From assembly GCA_900315665.1 (NCBI GenBank), contig OMZX01000026.1, positions 23,784 through 87,783 on the forward strand: a stretch of 64,000 nt of DNA, written 5' to 3'. This stretch comes from an uncultured Eubacteriales bacterium. GTDB lineage: Bacteria; Bacillota; Clostridia; Lachnospirales; Lachnospiraceae. Every line of letters starts with the position of its first letter. Positions within the stretch are counted from its first letter, which is position 1. A program made the position numbers and the translations under genes. Of the stretch, positions 48,984 through 57,595 are shown in pieces. Under the pieces are notes generated by a model. That model saw nothing but the letters and a program-made list of their open reading frames with translations. It had not been told where the DNA came from and searched no databases.

Positions 48984-50936
48984 ATGGCTGAAGAAAAAGT
49001 AAAGGAAGTGAAAGGACCGGGTGGCAGAAGACCACGTGGTATGCCGCATGAAAAGGTGAAAAATCCGGGAAAGCTCATGAAGCGGACGGTCGGCTATGCC
49101 TTTCAGATGTATCCGTGGCAGATGGTGCTGGTCGTGATCTGCATTTTTACAGCAGTCATCGCAAATGTACAGGGCACGCTGTTTACGAAAACCCTGATTG
49201 ATGCCTACATTACACCGCTGAAGGAAGCAGCGGATGCTGGTCAGACGCCGGATTTCACGGCGCTTCTTGGTGCGATGTCCCGCGTTGCGATCTTTTATCT
49301 CATCGGTATCGCGGCAAGCTTCGTACAGGCCGTGGTCATGACCTATGTGACCCAGGGAACGCTGGCGAAGCTACGCCTTCAGCTGTTCAAGCACATGGAG
49401 ACCCTGCCAATCCAGTATTTTGATCAGAACGCACGCGGCGATATCATGTCGGTCTATACAAATGATATTGATACACTACGGCAGATGCTGTCCCAGTCGC
49501 TGCCACAGCTTCTGAACTCAGCGATCACCGTCGTATCGATTTTCGTTTCGATGCTCATGCTGAACATACCGCTGACCGTCATGTCCATCGCGATGGTTTG
49601 CCTCATGCTTTTCCTGTCCGGCAAGGCAACGAAAATTTCCGGTAAAAACTTCGTCGCACAGCAACATCATCTCGGTGCGATGAACGGCTTCATCGAGGAG
49701 ACGATGTCCGGTGAGAAGGTCGTGAAGGTATTTAATCATGAAGAGCAGTGCCGTGAAACCTTCCGTAAGCTGAACGAGGATCTCTATGAATCCGCGTATA
49801 AGGCCAATGCTTACTCCGCAATCCTCGGCCCGATCAATGCACAGCTCGGCAACACCTCCTATGTACTCTGTGCGATCATCGGCGGTGCCATGGCGTTGAA
49901 TGGTATCGTCGGTTTTACGGTCGGTGCGCTGGCTTCCTTCCTTACCTTTAATAAGAACTTCTCTATGCCGATCAATCAGGTCAGCATGCAGCTTAATGCA
50001 ATCGTCAGTGCGTTGGCTGGAGCGGATCGTATCTTCCGTATGATGGATGAAAAGTCAGAGACGGATGATGGCTATGTGATGCTTGTGAACTCAGAGAAAA
50101 ATGCAGCCGGGGAAATCGTCGAGGCAGACCACCGGACGAAGCACTGGGCATGGAAGCATTATCATAAAGCAGATGGCACGACAGATTACAAGCCGCTCGA
50201 GGGCGATGTCGTATTTGATCATGTGGACTTCGGATATACACCGGAGAAGATCGTGCTTCATGATGTTGTGCTGCATGCGCTGCCGGGGCAGAAGGTCGCC
50301 CTGGTTGGCTCTACCGGTGCCGGTAAGACGACGATTACGAATCTCATCAATCGGTTTTATGACATCCAGGATGGCAAGATCCGGTACGACGGTATCAACA
50401 TCAACAAGATCAAAAAGGCAGATCTCCGGCGTTCGCTCGGCATGGTGCTGCAGGAGACGAATCTCTTTACCGGAACGGTTTCGGACAATATCCGCTTCGG
50501 TAAGCTGGATGCGACGGATGAAGAGGTTGTGGCAGCGGCGAAGATTGCAAACGCTGACGGCTTCATCCGGCGTCTGTCTAAGGGCTATGACACTGTACTG
50601 ACCGGGAATGGTGCAAGTCTTTCACAGGGTCAGCGGCAGCTTCTTGCGATTGCACGGGCTGCAATCGCTGATCCGCCGGTTCTGATTCTTGATGAGGCAA
50701 CCTCTTCCATCGACTCTCGTACTGAGAAGCTTGTGCAGGACGGCATGGATAAGCTAATGGAGGGTAGAACGACCTTCGTTATCGCACACCGTCTTTCGAC
50801 GGTACGTAATTCGGATGTCATCTGTGTCTTGGAGCAGGGACGCATCGTCGAGATGGGGAATCATGAGGAGCTTCTGAAGCTTCGCGGTCGGTATTATCAG
50901 CTTTATACCGGCAAACGTCCGGAACTCGCCGGATAA
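48984..50936 (+). CDS. ABC exporter half-transporter, catalytic subunit
   Basis: 650 residues. A basic, Gly/Pro-rich N-terminal tail (about 1-40), six membrane helices, and an insert of about 40 residues before the ATPase (SEKNAAGEIVEADHRTKHWAWKHYH) that is typical of the longer partner. ATPase motifs are canonical: GSTGAGKTT, LSQGQRQLLAIARA, ILDEATSSID. Together with the preceding gene it forms a type IV exporter for peptides, lipids or drugs. No substrate gene lies beside it. Confidence 0.92.
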   Translation: MAEEKVKEVKGPGGRRPRGMPHEKVKNPGKLMKRTVGYAFQMYPWQMVLVVICIFTAVIANVQGTLFTKTLIDAYITPLKEAADAGQTPDFTALLGAMSRVAIFYLIGIAASFVQAVVMTYVTQGTLAKLRLQLFKHMETLPIQYFDQNARGDIMSVYTNDIDTLRQMLSQSLPQLLNSAITVVSIFVSMLMLNIPLTVMSIAMVCLMLFLSGKATKISGKNFVAQQHHLGAMNGFIEETMSGEKVVKVFNHEEQCRETFRKLNEDLYESAYKANAYSAILGPINAQLGNTSYVLCAIIGGAMALNGIVGFTVGALASFLTFNKNFSMPINQVSMQLNAIVSALAGADRIFRMMDEKSETDDGYVMLVNSEKNAAGEIVEADHRTKHWAWKHYHKADGTTDYKPLEGDVVFDHVDFGYTPEKIVLHDVVLHALPGQKVALVGSTGAGKTTITNLINRFYDIQDGKIRYDGININKIKKADLRRSLGMVLQETNLFTGTVSDNIRFGKLDATDEEVVAAAKIANADGFIRRLSKGYDTVLTGNGASLSQGQRQLLAIARAAIADPPVLILDEATSSIDSRTEKLVQDGMDKLMEGRTTFVIAHRLSTVRNSDVICVLEQGRIVEMGNHEELLKLRGRYYQLYTGKRPELAG

Positions 50937-51010
50937 TTTTAATCCGTCACACAATAGACGTATTTTTAGTGTATGATGTAAGCATTATCATAATAGCAGG
51001 AGGGCTATCC

Positions 51011-51697
51011 ATGTATTACGACTGGACCTATATATTGGTGCTGATCGGTGCGCTACTCAGTATGCTGGCAAGCATGCGGGTGCAGCGAACCTATGACAAA
51101 TATGCGCGTGTCCGCAGTGCGCGGGGGCTGACCGGCAGGGAGGTTGCGAATTATATCCTCCAGACGAACAATGTGCAGGGCGTGACCGTGCAGCATGTCA
51201 GTGGTTCTCTGACGGATCATTATAATCCGACAAACGGTACCGTAAATCTCAGTGATGTCGTGTATGGCTCGGCGTCTGTCGCAGCACTGGGTGTCGCCGC
51301 TCATGAGTGTGGGCATGTGATGCAGCATGAAACCGGCTATGTGCCGCTTCAGATTCGGGCGTCCCTTGTGCCGATTGCAAACTTCGGTTCCAATGTCGGC
51401 ATCTGGATCGTCATCGCAAGCCTTTTACTCGGTCTCAGCGATAATTTCGTGAATGTCGGAATCTTCCTGTTTTCCTTCGGTGTGCTTTTTCAGCTTGTTA
51501 CGCTGCCGGTTGAGTTTAATGCAAGCCACCGTGCGCTCGTGATGCTGGAGGAATATAATCTATTGTCACCGGATGAGGTGGCAGAGGCCCGGGAGGTTCT
51601 CACTGCGGCGGCACTGACCTATGTTGCAGCGGCTGCATCGTCACTTCTTCAGTTGTTCCGTCTGATTCTTCTCCGGAATTCACGGCGAAGGGATTGA
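51011..51697 (+). CDS. Zinc metallopeptidase, YugP type (Zn_peptidase_2)
   Basis: 228 residues. An N-terminal membrane helix (YILVLIGALLSMLASMRV), then the peptidase part with HxxxH in AAHECGHVMQHETGYVPL, and two further hydrophobic segments (IWIVIASLLLGL, FLFSFGVLFQLVTLPVEFNASHRAL). The C-terminal ANTAALTYVAA-like end is typical of YugP. It is a membrane-bound protease with unknown targets. GGAGGG sets the ATG at 51011. Confidence 0.88.
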   Translation: MYYDWTYILVLIGALLSMLASMRVQRTYDKYARVRSARGLTGREVANYILQTNNVQGVTVQHVSGSLTDHYNPTNGTVNLSDVVYGSASVAALGVAAHECGHVMQHETGYVPLQIRASLVPIANFGSNVGIWIVIASLLLGLSDNFVNVGIFLFSFGVLFQLVTLPVEFNASHRALVMLEEYNLLSPDEVAEAREVLTAAALTYVAAAASSLLQLFRLILLRNSRRRD

Positions 51698-51722
51698 ATC
51701 TATAAACCATTTGCGATAAAAT
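51694..51722 (+). promoter_or_regulatory. Promoter of ldh
   Basis: TTGAAT at 51694, a 17-base spacer, TAAAAT at 51717. It overlaps the stop of the metallopeptidase gene. Confidence 0.5.
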
Positions 51723-51742
51723 GTTAACGGCTTAAAAAGGAC

Positions 51743-51775
51743 AAAGGCGTTCATCTATATAGGTGGACGCTTTTT
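51743..51775 (+). terminator. Terminator or attenuator before ldh
   Basis: GCGTTCATC/GGTGGACGC (two G-U pairs) with a six-base loop and five Ts, 25 bases before the ldh ATG and after the predicted ldh promoter. It may end the upstream gene or attenuate ldh. Confidence 0.65.
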
Positions 51776-51799
51776 AAATGTAAAGGAGAAAATGCAGTA

Positions 51800-52756
51800 A
51801 TGTTCAAGGATTCGAAGATCGTCATCTGCGGCGTCGGCAATGTCGGTGCCACCACAGCGTATACTATCGTAAACCAGGGACTCTGTGAGCAGCTTGTGCT
51901 CATTGACATCAACAAGGATAAGGCTTATGCAGAGGCACTTGATATGTCGCATGCCATTCATTTTATGAACAGAAATATGAAGGTATGGTCCGGCGATTAT
52001 AGCGATTGTAAGGATGCGGATGTTGTGATCCTGACGGCTTCTGCACCGATGCCGAAGGACAGTCATGACCGACTCGAGATGTTGAAACCGAGTCTTACTA
52101 TTATTGGCAGTATCGTAAAATCTGTCATGGCAAGCGGCTTCAATGGCATCTTCGTCGTCATTTCAAATCCGGTTGATATCATGACCTACTACACATGGCG
52201 TATTTCCGGACTTCCGAAGAATCAGGTAATCGGTTCTGGTACGAATCTTGACAGTGCACGTCTATGCTATGAACTTGGTAAGATGTACAATCTTGATTCC
52301 AAGAGCGTACATGCCTATGTCATGGGAGAGCATGGTGACTCTGAGGTCATCTCCTGGGGTACGGCGACGATCGGTGGCAAGAAGGTCGAGAATGTCCTTC
52401 TGGACAATGCTTCCAGAACGAAGGATACGACAAAGGAAAAACTTCGGAAGGAGACCGTCGAGGCCGGCTGGGATATCTTCAATCGGAAGGGAAACACCTC
52501 GTACGGCATCGCTGCTTCTGTCACAGCAATTTGCAAGTCCATTCTTTTTAATGAAAATGCAATCTATCCGGTATCCGTCGATATCCAGGGACAGTATGGC
52601 ATCCATGATGTATTTATCTCTGTTCCGACGATTATCGATAAAAATGGTGCACGTGAGATTGTCGAGATTAAGCTCCGTGAAGATGAACTTCAGGCACTCC
52701 AGAAGTCTGCAGCACTTATGAAGGAGTTCTACCCCGAGCTCGAAAAAACACTTTGA
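51800..52756 (+). CDS. ldh: L-lactate dehydrogenase
   Basis: 318 residues. NAD loop CGVGNVGATTA, catalytic Arg region SHDRLEMLKP, VISNPVDIMTYYTW, GSGTNLDSAR, and the active-site His in MGEHGDSEVISWG. Compared with the gene at 17286 it has the usual LDH loop (TASAPMPKDSHDR) and is the more likely fermentative enzyme converting pyruvate to L-lactate. AAAGGAG lies 11 bases before the ATG; a two-codon reading frame (ATG CAG TAA) ends on the ldh start (TAATG). Confidence 0.9.
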   Translation: MFKDSKIVICGVGNVGATTAYTIVNQGLCEQLVLIDINKDKAYAEALDMSHAIHFMNRNMKVWSGDYSDCKDADVVILTASAPMPKDSHDRLEMLKPSLTIIGSIVKSVMASGFNGIFVVISNPVDIMTYYTWRISGLPKNQVIGSGTNLDSARLCYELGKMYNLDSKSVHAYVMGEHGDSEVISWGTATIGGKKVENVLLDNASRTKDTTKEKLRKETVEAGWDIFNRKGNTSYGIAASVTAICKSILFNENAIYPVSVDIQGQYGIHDVFISVPTIIDKNGAREIVEIKLREDELQALQKSAALMKEFYPELEKTL

Positions 52757-52795
52757 TTGTTTCAAAAGAACTGCTTCAGTCTATCGCTGAAAAAC

Positions 52796-52880
52796 CGAAC
52801 CGCATAGCAGAAGTGATCTGCACAGTGACATTTTAATATATCACTGTGCAGATTACTTCTATCGTGCGGTTCGATTTTTT
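52796..52880 (+). terminator. Long-stem terminator after ldh
   Basis: Outer stem CGAACCGCA/TGCGGTTCG and a long inner stem (52809-52828 with 52841-52860), then ATTTTTT. The arm shares AGCAGAAGTGATC with the glgP terminator at 6952-7021. Confidence 0.85.
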
Positions 52881-52939
52881 GTGCGTTTCTTTTTGAATAT
52901 GCTATACTGAAAGGAACTATCAAGAATTGAGGTGGGAAA

Positions 52940-53404
52940 ATGGCTGTCGAAAAAGTAAAGAAGTATTTTGAAGGAACTGGGATAAAGGTGATTGAACTGC
53001 CCGAGTCTTCTGCGACGGTGGAGCTTGCAGCACACGCACTCGAGACGGAACCTGATCAGATTGCAAAGACGCTTTCGTATCTTGTAGAGGATCAGCCGAT
53101 CCTCATCGTGATGGCCGGCATGGCTAGAGTGGATAACCGGAAATATAAGGATACCTTTCATAAAAAAGCATCTATGATTAAGGCAGAGGATGTCGAACGC
53201 TATATCGGTCATGCGCCCGGTGGCGTCTGCCCGTTTGCAATCAATGCCGGTGTAAAGGTCTATCTGGATGAATCGCTGAAGCGTCATGAATTTGTGTATC
53301 CGGCTGCCGGAAGCAGTAACAGTGCTGTGAAGCTTAGCATTTCTGAACTGGAAAAATATGCCGGAGTTCACGAGTGGGTCGATGTGACGAAGGAAGAATC
53401 ATAA
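52940..53404 (+). CDS. YbaK/EbsC family aminoacyl-tRNA deacylase
   Basis: 154 residues. Family blocks VELAAHALETEPDQIAKTLSYLV with the conserved catalytic Lys, ILIVMAGMARVDNRKYK, and the GHAPGGVCPFAIN loop. YbaK/ProX proteins clear mischarged tRNA in trans; the exact tRNA is not determinable. GAGGTGGG precedes the ATG. Stands alone between the ldh terminator and the receiver gene. Confidence 0.9.
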   Translation: MAVEKVKKYFEGTGIKVIELPESSATVELAAHALETEPDQIAKTLSYLVEDQPILIVMAGMARVDNRKYKDTFHKKASMIKAEDVERYIGHAPGGVCPFAINAGVKVYLDESLKRHEFVYPAAGSSNSAVKLSISELEKYAGVHEWVDVTKEES

Positions 53405-53470
53405 ATTTGTTTGTCAGAAAAACAGTGATGCGGTATGATATAGAAAAGGCTGAACAAGAGAGGTATCGAT

Positions 53471-53848
53471 ATGGCTGAAATTAAAAAGATCATGATTTGC
53501 GACGATTCCATCCTGGTACGTCTGCAGCTTTCTAATCTTATTAAGAATTATCTTCCAGGAGTAGAAATCACAGAGGCTTCAAATGGAGCTGAGGCGATTA
53601 AAAAATTTGATGCGGTACGTCCTGATCTGTCCTTTCTGGACATTGTAATGCCGAAAACGGATGGCATCGCTGCGACGAAGGGAATTCTTGCACTGGATGC
53701 TGATGCCCGCGTCGTGATTGTATCTTCTGTAGGAACGCAGAACAAGCTTCGCGAGGCCATCGAGGCAGGCGCAAAGGATTTCATCCAGAAACCCTTCTCA
53801 GGAGAGCAGATCGAGAAGCTGCTTGAGTTTTATTCCAAGGAGGCCTGA
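53471..53848 (+). CDS. Stand-alone response regulator receiver (CheY-like)
   Basis: 125 residues, a receiver domain only. Acidic pair Asp11-Asp12, phosphoacceptor Asp57 (FLDIVMPKTDG), Ser85 switch position and Lys107 in IQKPF are all present, so it should be phosphorylated. No DNA-binding domain. AAGAGAGG precedes the ATG. Its stop is two bases from the start of the CheX-like gene, so the two are made together. No histidine kinase lies near; it must be served by a distant one. Confidence 0.9.
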   Translation: MAEIKKIMICDDSILVRLQLSNLIKNYLPGVEITEASNGAEAIKKFDAVRPDLSFLDIVMPKTDGIAATKGILALDADARVVIVSSVGTQNKLREAIEAGAKDFIQKPFSGEQIEKLLEFYSKEA

Positions 53849-53850
53849 GC

Positions 53851-54726
53851 ATGTATGCACAGTTTTTCGGAAGCTACCTTCTGAACCAGCACGCTGTTTC
53901 GCCAGAAGCACTGACAAATGCAATACAGCATATGCATGAAACGCATATCAAACTGGGTACGCTTGCTATCCATATGGGCTATATGACCGCTGAACAGGTG
54001 GATGATGTCTGCGAAACACAGAAAAAGGCTGATATGCGATTCGGAGAGATTGCACTTGATAAGGAGTATTTGACACTTCCGCAGGTCAAGGAGCTTCTAA
54101 ATGCACAGCGACCGGAATATCTTTTGCTCGGGCAGGAGCTGATCGATGAGGGTGTGCTTACCAACAGCCAGTTTGAAACACTCCTTGCAGATTATCAGTT
54201 TGATGCAGACATTTCTGATCTTGGCACCGAGGAAAACGAAGAATCTGAAAATATCATTCGGAAATTCTTTGCAGATGCGGAGCGTCCGGTGGATGATTAT
54301 ACGCTTTTGTATCTAAATATGGTGTTCAATGATTTTGTTCGTTTCATTGGCTCGGATTTCACACCGCTTCCGGCTGTCAAGATGCCGACGTATACTTCGA
54401 CGCATTGTATCTCTCAGAATGTGACAGGAGAAATCTCACTGGTTTCAAGGCTCGATATGGATGACCGTGCTGCTATTGGCTTTGCATCACGTTTTGCAAA
54501 GATGGAGTTTGAGAAATATGATGATTATGTCATCGCATCAATTGGTGATTTTCTGAATCTTCACAATGGCCTCTATTCCGTGAATATGTCGAATCAGTAT
54601 GCAGTAGAGCTCGAGCTTGATCCGCCGATGGAAGAAGATAAAAAGAGCATTTCGGTTGACGACCGGACATACGTTATCCCGGTTATCTACCCATTTGGAA
54701 CGGTTCATCTGATTTTAACAATTTAA
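53851..54726 (+). CDS. CheX-like protein with four MshEN-type repeats
   Basis: 291 residues. Residues 5-28, 34-57, 63-86 and 92-116 are repeats of about 24 residues with 5-residue spacers, of form (K/R)LG-x5-G-x-L-T-x2-Q-x7-Q, as in the c-di-GMP-binding MshEN domain (two 24-residue motifs and a 5-residue linker). An acidic linker (117-145) leads to a CheX/CheC-like fold at about 150-291; IGDFLN (Asp233, Asn236) matches the phosphatase E-x-x-N motif with Asp for Glu. AAGGAGG overlaps the end of the receiver gene. I infer a c-di-GMP-tuned phosphatase or partner of the receiver; none of this is tested. Confidence 0.8.
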   Translation: MYAQFFGSYLLNQHAVSPEALTNAIQHMHETHIKLGTLAIHMGYMTAEQVDDVCETQKKADMRFGEIALDKEYLTLPQVKELLNAQRPEYLLLGQELIDEGVLTNSQFETLLADYQFDADISDLGTEENEESENIIRKFFADAERPVDDYTLLYLNMVFNDFVRFIGSDFTPLPAVKMPTYTSTHCISQNVTGEISLVSRLDMDDRAAIGFASRFAKMEFEKYDDYVIASIGDFLNLHNGLYSVNMSNQYAVELELDPPMEEDKKSISVDDRTYVIPVIYPFGTVHLILTI

Positions 54727-54743
54727 AGCTTTTATCATAACAG

Positions 54744-54779
54744 GGGAGTGGGGTCAGGATTAATCCTGACCCCACTCCC
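54744..54779. repeat. 36-base perfect palindrome, terminator-like
   Basis: A perfect inverted repeat centred between 54761 and 54762, with core CAGGATTAATCCTG, between convergent genes. The core and right arm recur at 12762-12780. It lacks a T-run and may be a dispersed repeat used as a terminator. Confidence 0.7.
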
Positions 54780-54792
54780 TAATATTTTTATT

Positions 54793-55431
54793 TTACAGCA
54801 TGGAAACGCCGAACGCGTTCACCAGACCATCAATTGGGACGTTGCCGCGACAGAGAGGGCAGTCATGATAATCTGTGCACTGGTAGTCCGGAAGTTCCTT
54901 CTTCGTGAAGACAGCGCGAACCGGGATGCCATTGACAGCATCGGTCGCAGAAAATACGGAAGCGATGCAGGTCAATGTTCCGCCATAGTAATGGACAGCC
55001 TCTATGACACGATTTGCAGATTTACCTGTCGATACAGAGCCAAACAGGATGAGGACGTTTTTTCCACTAATCATCGGACGGATATTATCCCGGAAGATGA
55101 TCTGCGAGTTTGAGTTAAATTCCGGTGTGACGACATAGATGGTTTTATGCGCATTGGTATTCAGGAAGCCATCCTTTGACAGTTCGTCGGCAAGATAAGC
55201 GCCGATTACCTCTGTGCCTTCATTGCAGATAATTGTATCAACGATGGTACCGAACAGAAACTGCTGTACTAAAGCTTCGGCGATGCCGTGCGCTTCCGAG
55301 GAACGGGACTTTATCGTCGTAAGATCAATATAGTAGTTTGTGTGTGAGTGATTTGTTACGAAATGTCCCTTGGTAACCTTCAGTGGCACTGTCGTGCCGC
55401 CGGCTTCAATCTTTGTGTATTTTTTCTCCAT
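54793..55431 (-). CDS. Orotate-phosphoribosyltransferase-like protein
   Basis: 212 residues. Type I PRTase fold with a PRPP loop region NVLILFGSVSTGKSANRVIEAVHYYGG, in place of the usual acidic pair; FGTIVDTIICNEGTEVIGAYLADEL and the C-terminal CxxC (YHDCPLCRGNVPIDG) are notable. The clipped acidic PRPP motif makes orotate activity uncertain. The CPLC end is common in a clostridial PRTase group of unknown substrate. The ATG at 55431 follows GGGGAGG. Confidence 0.8.
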   Translation of the reverse strand: MEKKYTKIEAGGTTVPLKVTKGHFVTNHSHTNYYIDLTTIKSRSSEAHGIAEALVQQFLFGTIVDTIICNEGTEVIGAYLADELSKDGFLNTNAHKTIYVVTPEFNSNSQIIFRDNIRPMISGKNVLILFGSVSTGKSANRVIEAVHYYGGTLTCIASVFSATDAVNGIPVRAVFTKKELPDYQCTDYHDCPLCRGNVPIDGLVNAFGVSML

Positions 55432-55640
55432 AGTGAGCCTCCCCAGTAAGTCTACAGCATCTGAATGAACGTTCCCATTTCCTCTTCGCACAAAAGAGAA
55501 AATATCTTTTATATAATTCATTATAGACAAATCCATTTCATGACGCAAGATAAAAGTTCTGATGGCGTAATCCGGATGTAGGCATTAGAATAGAAAGTGC
55601 TGATCGCGCAAAGAATATTATAGAGATGGAGGAAGTAGCG

Positions 55641-56942
55641 ATGGATCTTACAAATGCAGGAATAGGTACAAAATGTGTACAAGCCGGCTATACACCGGAG
55701 AATGGCGGACCACGGCAGATACCGATCGTGCAGTCAACGACGTTTAAATATAATACGAGTGAGGATATGGGAAAGCTCTTTGATCTGGAGGCTTCCGGAT
55801 ATTTTTATTCCCGTCTGCAGAACCCGACCTGCGATTATGTTGCTGCGAAGATTGCCGCGATGGAGGGCGGTGCAGCAGGAATGCTTACTTCCTCAGGCCA
55901 GGCTGCAAATTTCTTTGCCCTTTTCAATGTATGCGAGACGGGCGATCATATCGTAGCCTCGTCCTCGATTTATGGCGGCACCTATAATCTCATAAAAACG
56001 ACGATGGCAAAGATGGGCATTGAATCCACCTTCGTTTCGCCGGATGCTTCCGAGGAGGAGTTGAATGCCGCCTTCCGCGACAATACAAAGGTAATGTTCG
56101 GAGAGTCAATCGCAAATCCAGCCCTTACCGTCCTTGATATCGAGAAATTCGCAAAAGTAGCGCATGCACATGGTGTACCACTTGTCGTAGACAATACATT
56201 CCCGACACCTGTGAATCTGCGGCCCATTGAGTGGGGTGCAGATATCGTGACACATTCCACTACAAAATATATGGATGGTCATGGCGTACAGGTAGGCGGT
56301 GCAATCGTCGATAGCGGACACTTCGACTGGATGGCTCATAAGGATAAGTTTCCGGGACTTACAACACCGGATGAATCCTATCACGGTATCATTTATGCAG
56401 AGAAATTCGGCATGGACGGAGCGTTCATTACGAAGGCTACTTCACAGCTGATGCGTGACTTCGGTTCGATTAGTTCGCCACAGAGCGCTTTTTATCTGAA
56501 CCTAGGGTTGGAATCTCTCCATGTTCGTATGCCGCGTCATGTGGAAAATGGACAGGCAGTTGCAGAGTTCCTCGAAAAACAACCGCTTGTTACAAAGGTG
56601 GATTATCCGGGACTTCCGTCAAGTCCGTACTATACACTTGCAAAAAAGTATATGCCGAAAGGCGGCTGCGGTGTCGTTTCCTGCGAACTGAAGGGCGGCA
56701 GAAAGACAGCAGAGAACTTCATGCAGCATCTTAAGCTCGCGGCGATCGAAACACATGTTGCCGATGCGAGAACCTGCTGCCTCAATCCGGCAACCAGTAC
56801 ACACCGTCAGATGAATGATGAAGAACTTGCTGCAGCAGGTGTACCTGCTGGCATGATTCGTATTTCCTGCGGTCTTGAGGATAAGGAAGATATCATTGCG
56901 GATCTTCGCCAGGCGCTAGAAGCAGCGGCGAAAGAAGCGTGA
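55641..56942 (+). CDS. O-acetylhomoserine aminocarboxypropyltransferase (sulfhydrylase)
   Basis: 433 residues, Cys/Met-metabolism PLP family. TKCVQAGYTPENGGPRQIPIVQSTTFKY, SRLQNPTCDYVAAKIAAMEGG, SGQAANFF, the PLP Lys in THSTTKYMDGHG and the long 330-350 region of OAH sulfhydrylases (about 425-435 residues, longer than MetB/MetC). It makes homocysteine from O-acetylhomoserine and sulfide. ATG 55641 follows GGAGG. No S-box was recognised upstream. Confidence 0.92.
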   Translation: MDLTNAGIGTKCVQAGYTPENGGPRQIPIVQSTTFKYNTSEDMGKLFDLEASGYFYSRLQNPTCDYVAAKIAAMEGGAAGMLTSSGQAANFFALFNVCETGDHIVASSSIYGGTYNLIKTTMAKMGIESTFVSPDASEEELNAAFRDNTKVMFGESIANPALTVLDIEKFAKVAHAHGVPLVVDNTFPTPVNLRPIEWGADIVTHSTTKYMDGHGVQVGGAIVDSGHFDWMAHKDKFPGLTTPDESYHGIIYAEKFGMDGAFITKATSQLMRDFGSISSPQSAFYLNLGLESLHVRMPRHVENGQAVAEFLEKQPLVTKVDYPGLPSSPYYTLAKKYMPKGGCGVVSCELKGGRKTAENFMQHLKLAAIETHVADARTCCLNPATSTHRQMNDEELAAAGVPAGMIRISCGLEDKEDIIADLRQALEAAAKEA

Positions 56943-56995
56943 TTTTATTTTGAACGTAAGGATTGAAATCTCTGATATCCTTAAAGAGCAGGAAT

Positions 56996-57035
56996 ATCCG
57001 GGCGTTGACAGTTCAACGCCATCGCCCGGATTTTA
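56996..57035 (+). terminator. Terminator of the sulfhydrylase gene
   Basis: ATCCGGGC/GCCCGGAT outer stem and GGCGTTGA/TCAACGCC inner stem, then TTTT. The two helices share GGC and are alternatives. Confidence 0.75.
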
Positions 57036-57121
57036 AAACAAAAAAGAAGTCGGCCATTATGAATGCGGGACTTCTTTTGATAAGTACAATATTGAAAATA
57101 GATCAGTCGTTAAGAGTTCTA

Positions 57122-57595
57122 TCATTTCAATTTTTTGTTTTTACTTATATTATAATTTTTCTGATCGAGCTCAGGCGTAAGTTCATTAATAATAATTTTA
57201 AGCATGTCTTCAAATTTGTCTATATCTTCAGCAGAGAAACGATCCTCGATTCTTTTCGCCAGTTTATCAGCATAGTCATTTCTTGTATAATAAATATCAA
57301 GAAATTTTTTCGTTGGCTTTAAATAAAACTCTCTTTTATCAAGCATGGATTGCGTTTTCTCTATATATCCTTTACGGATTAGTGCATTCACTTTATAGGC
57401 AGCATTAGGTGCGGAAATTCCCATCATATGTGCAAATTCCTGTACAGAGGGTTCGGCCAAAGCTAAAATGCATTCCATACAGTAAGACTCAACATTTGTC
57501 AGATCGACTTCAGGGGTATCAAATCTGCTGAAAATTTGCGTACAAAAATAAATTCTGGACTTGTTTGATAGACTTGAAATTAGATCCTTAAGCAT
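57122..57595 (-). CDS. MarR family transcriptional regulator
   Basis: 157 residues. Winged helix: SYCMECILALAEPSVQEFAHMMGISAPNAAYKVNALIRKGYIEKTQSMLDKREFYLKPTKK, flanked by helices for dimerisation. The ATG at 57595 fits AAAGGTGG eight bases upstream better than the GTG at 57607. Divergent from the unknown gene at 57958, with a 362-base gap between them; the target is unknown. AT-richer than most neighbours. Confidence 0.87.
   Translation of the reverse strand: MLKDLISSLSNKSRIYFCTQIFSRFDTPEVDLTNVESYCMECILALAEPSVQEFAHMMGISAPNAAYKVNALIRKGYIEKTQSMLDKREFYLKPTKKFLDIYYTRNDYADKLAKRIEDRFSAEDIDKFEDMLKIIINELTPELDQKNYNISKNKKLK

Noticed and set aside
51792-51800. Two-codon upstream frame (ATG CAG TAA) as a regulatory uORF
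   Set aside because: Too short to judge; noted only as part of the ldh leader.
55549-55640. SAM riboswitch before the sulfhydrylase
   Set aside because: The 92-base leader is too short and shows no S-box core.
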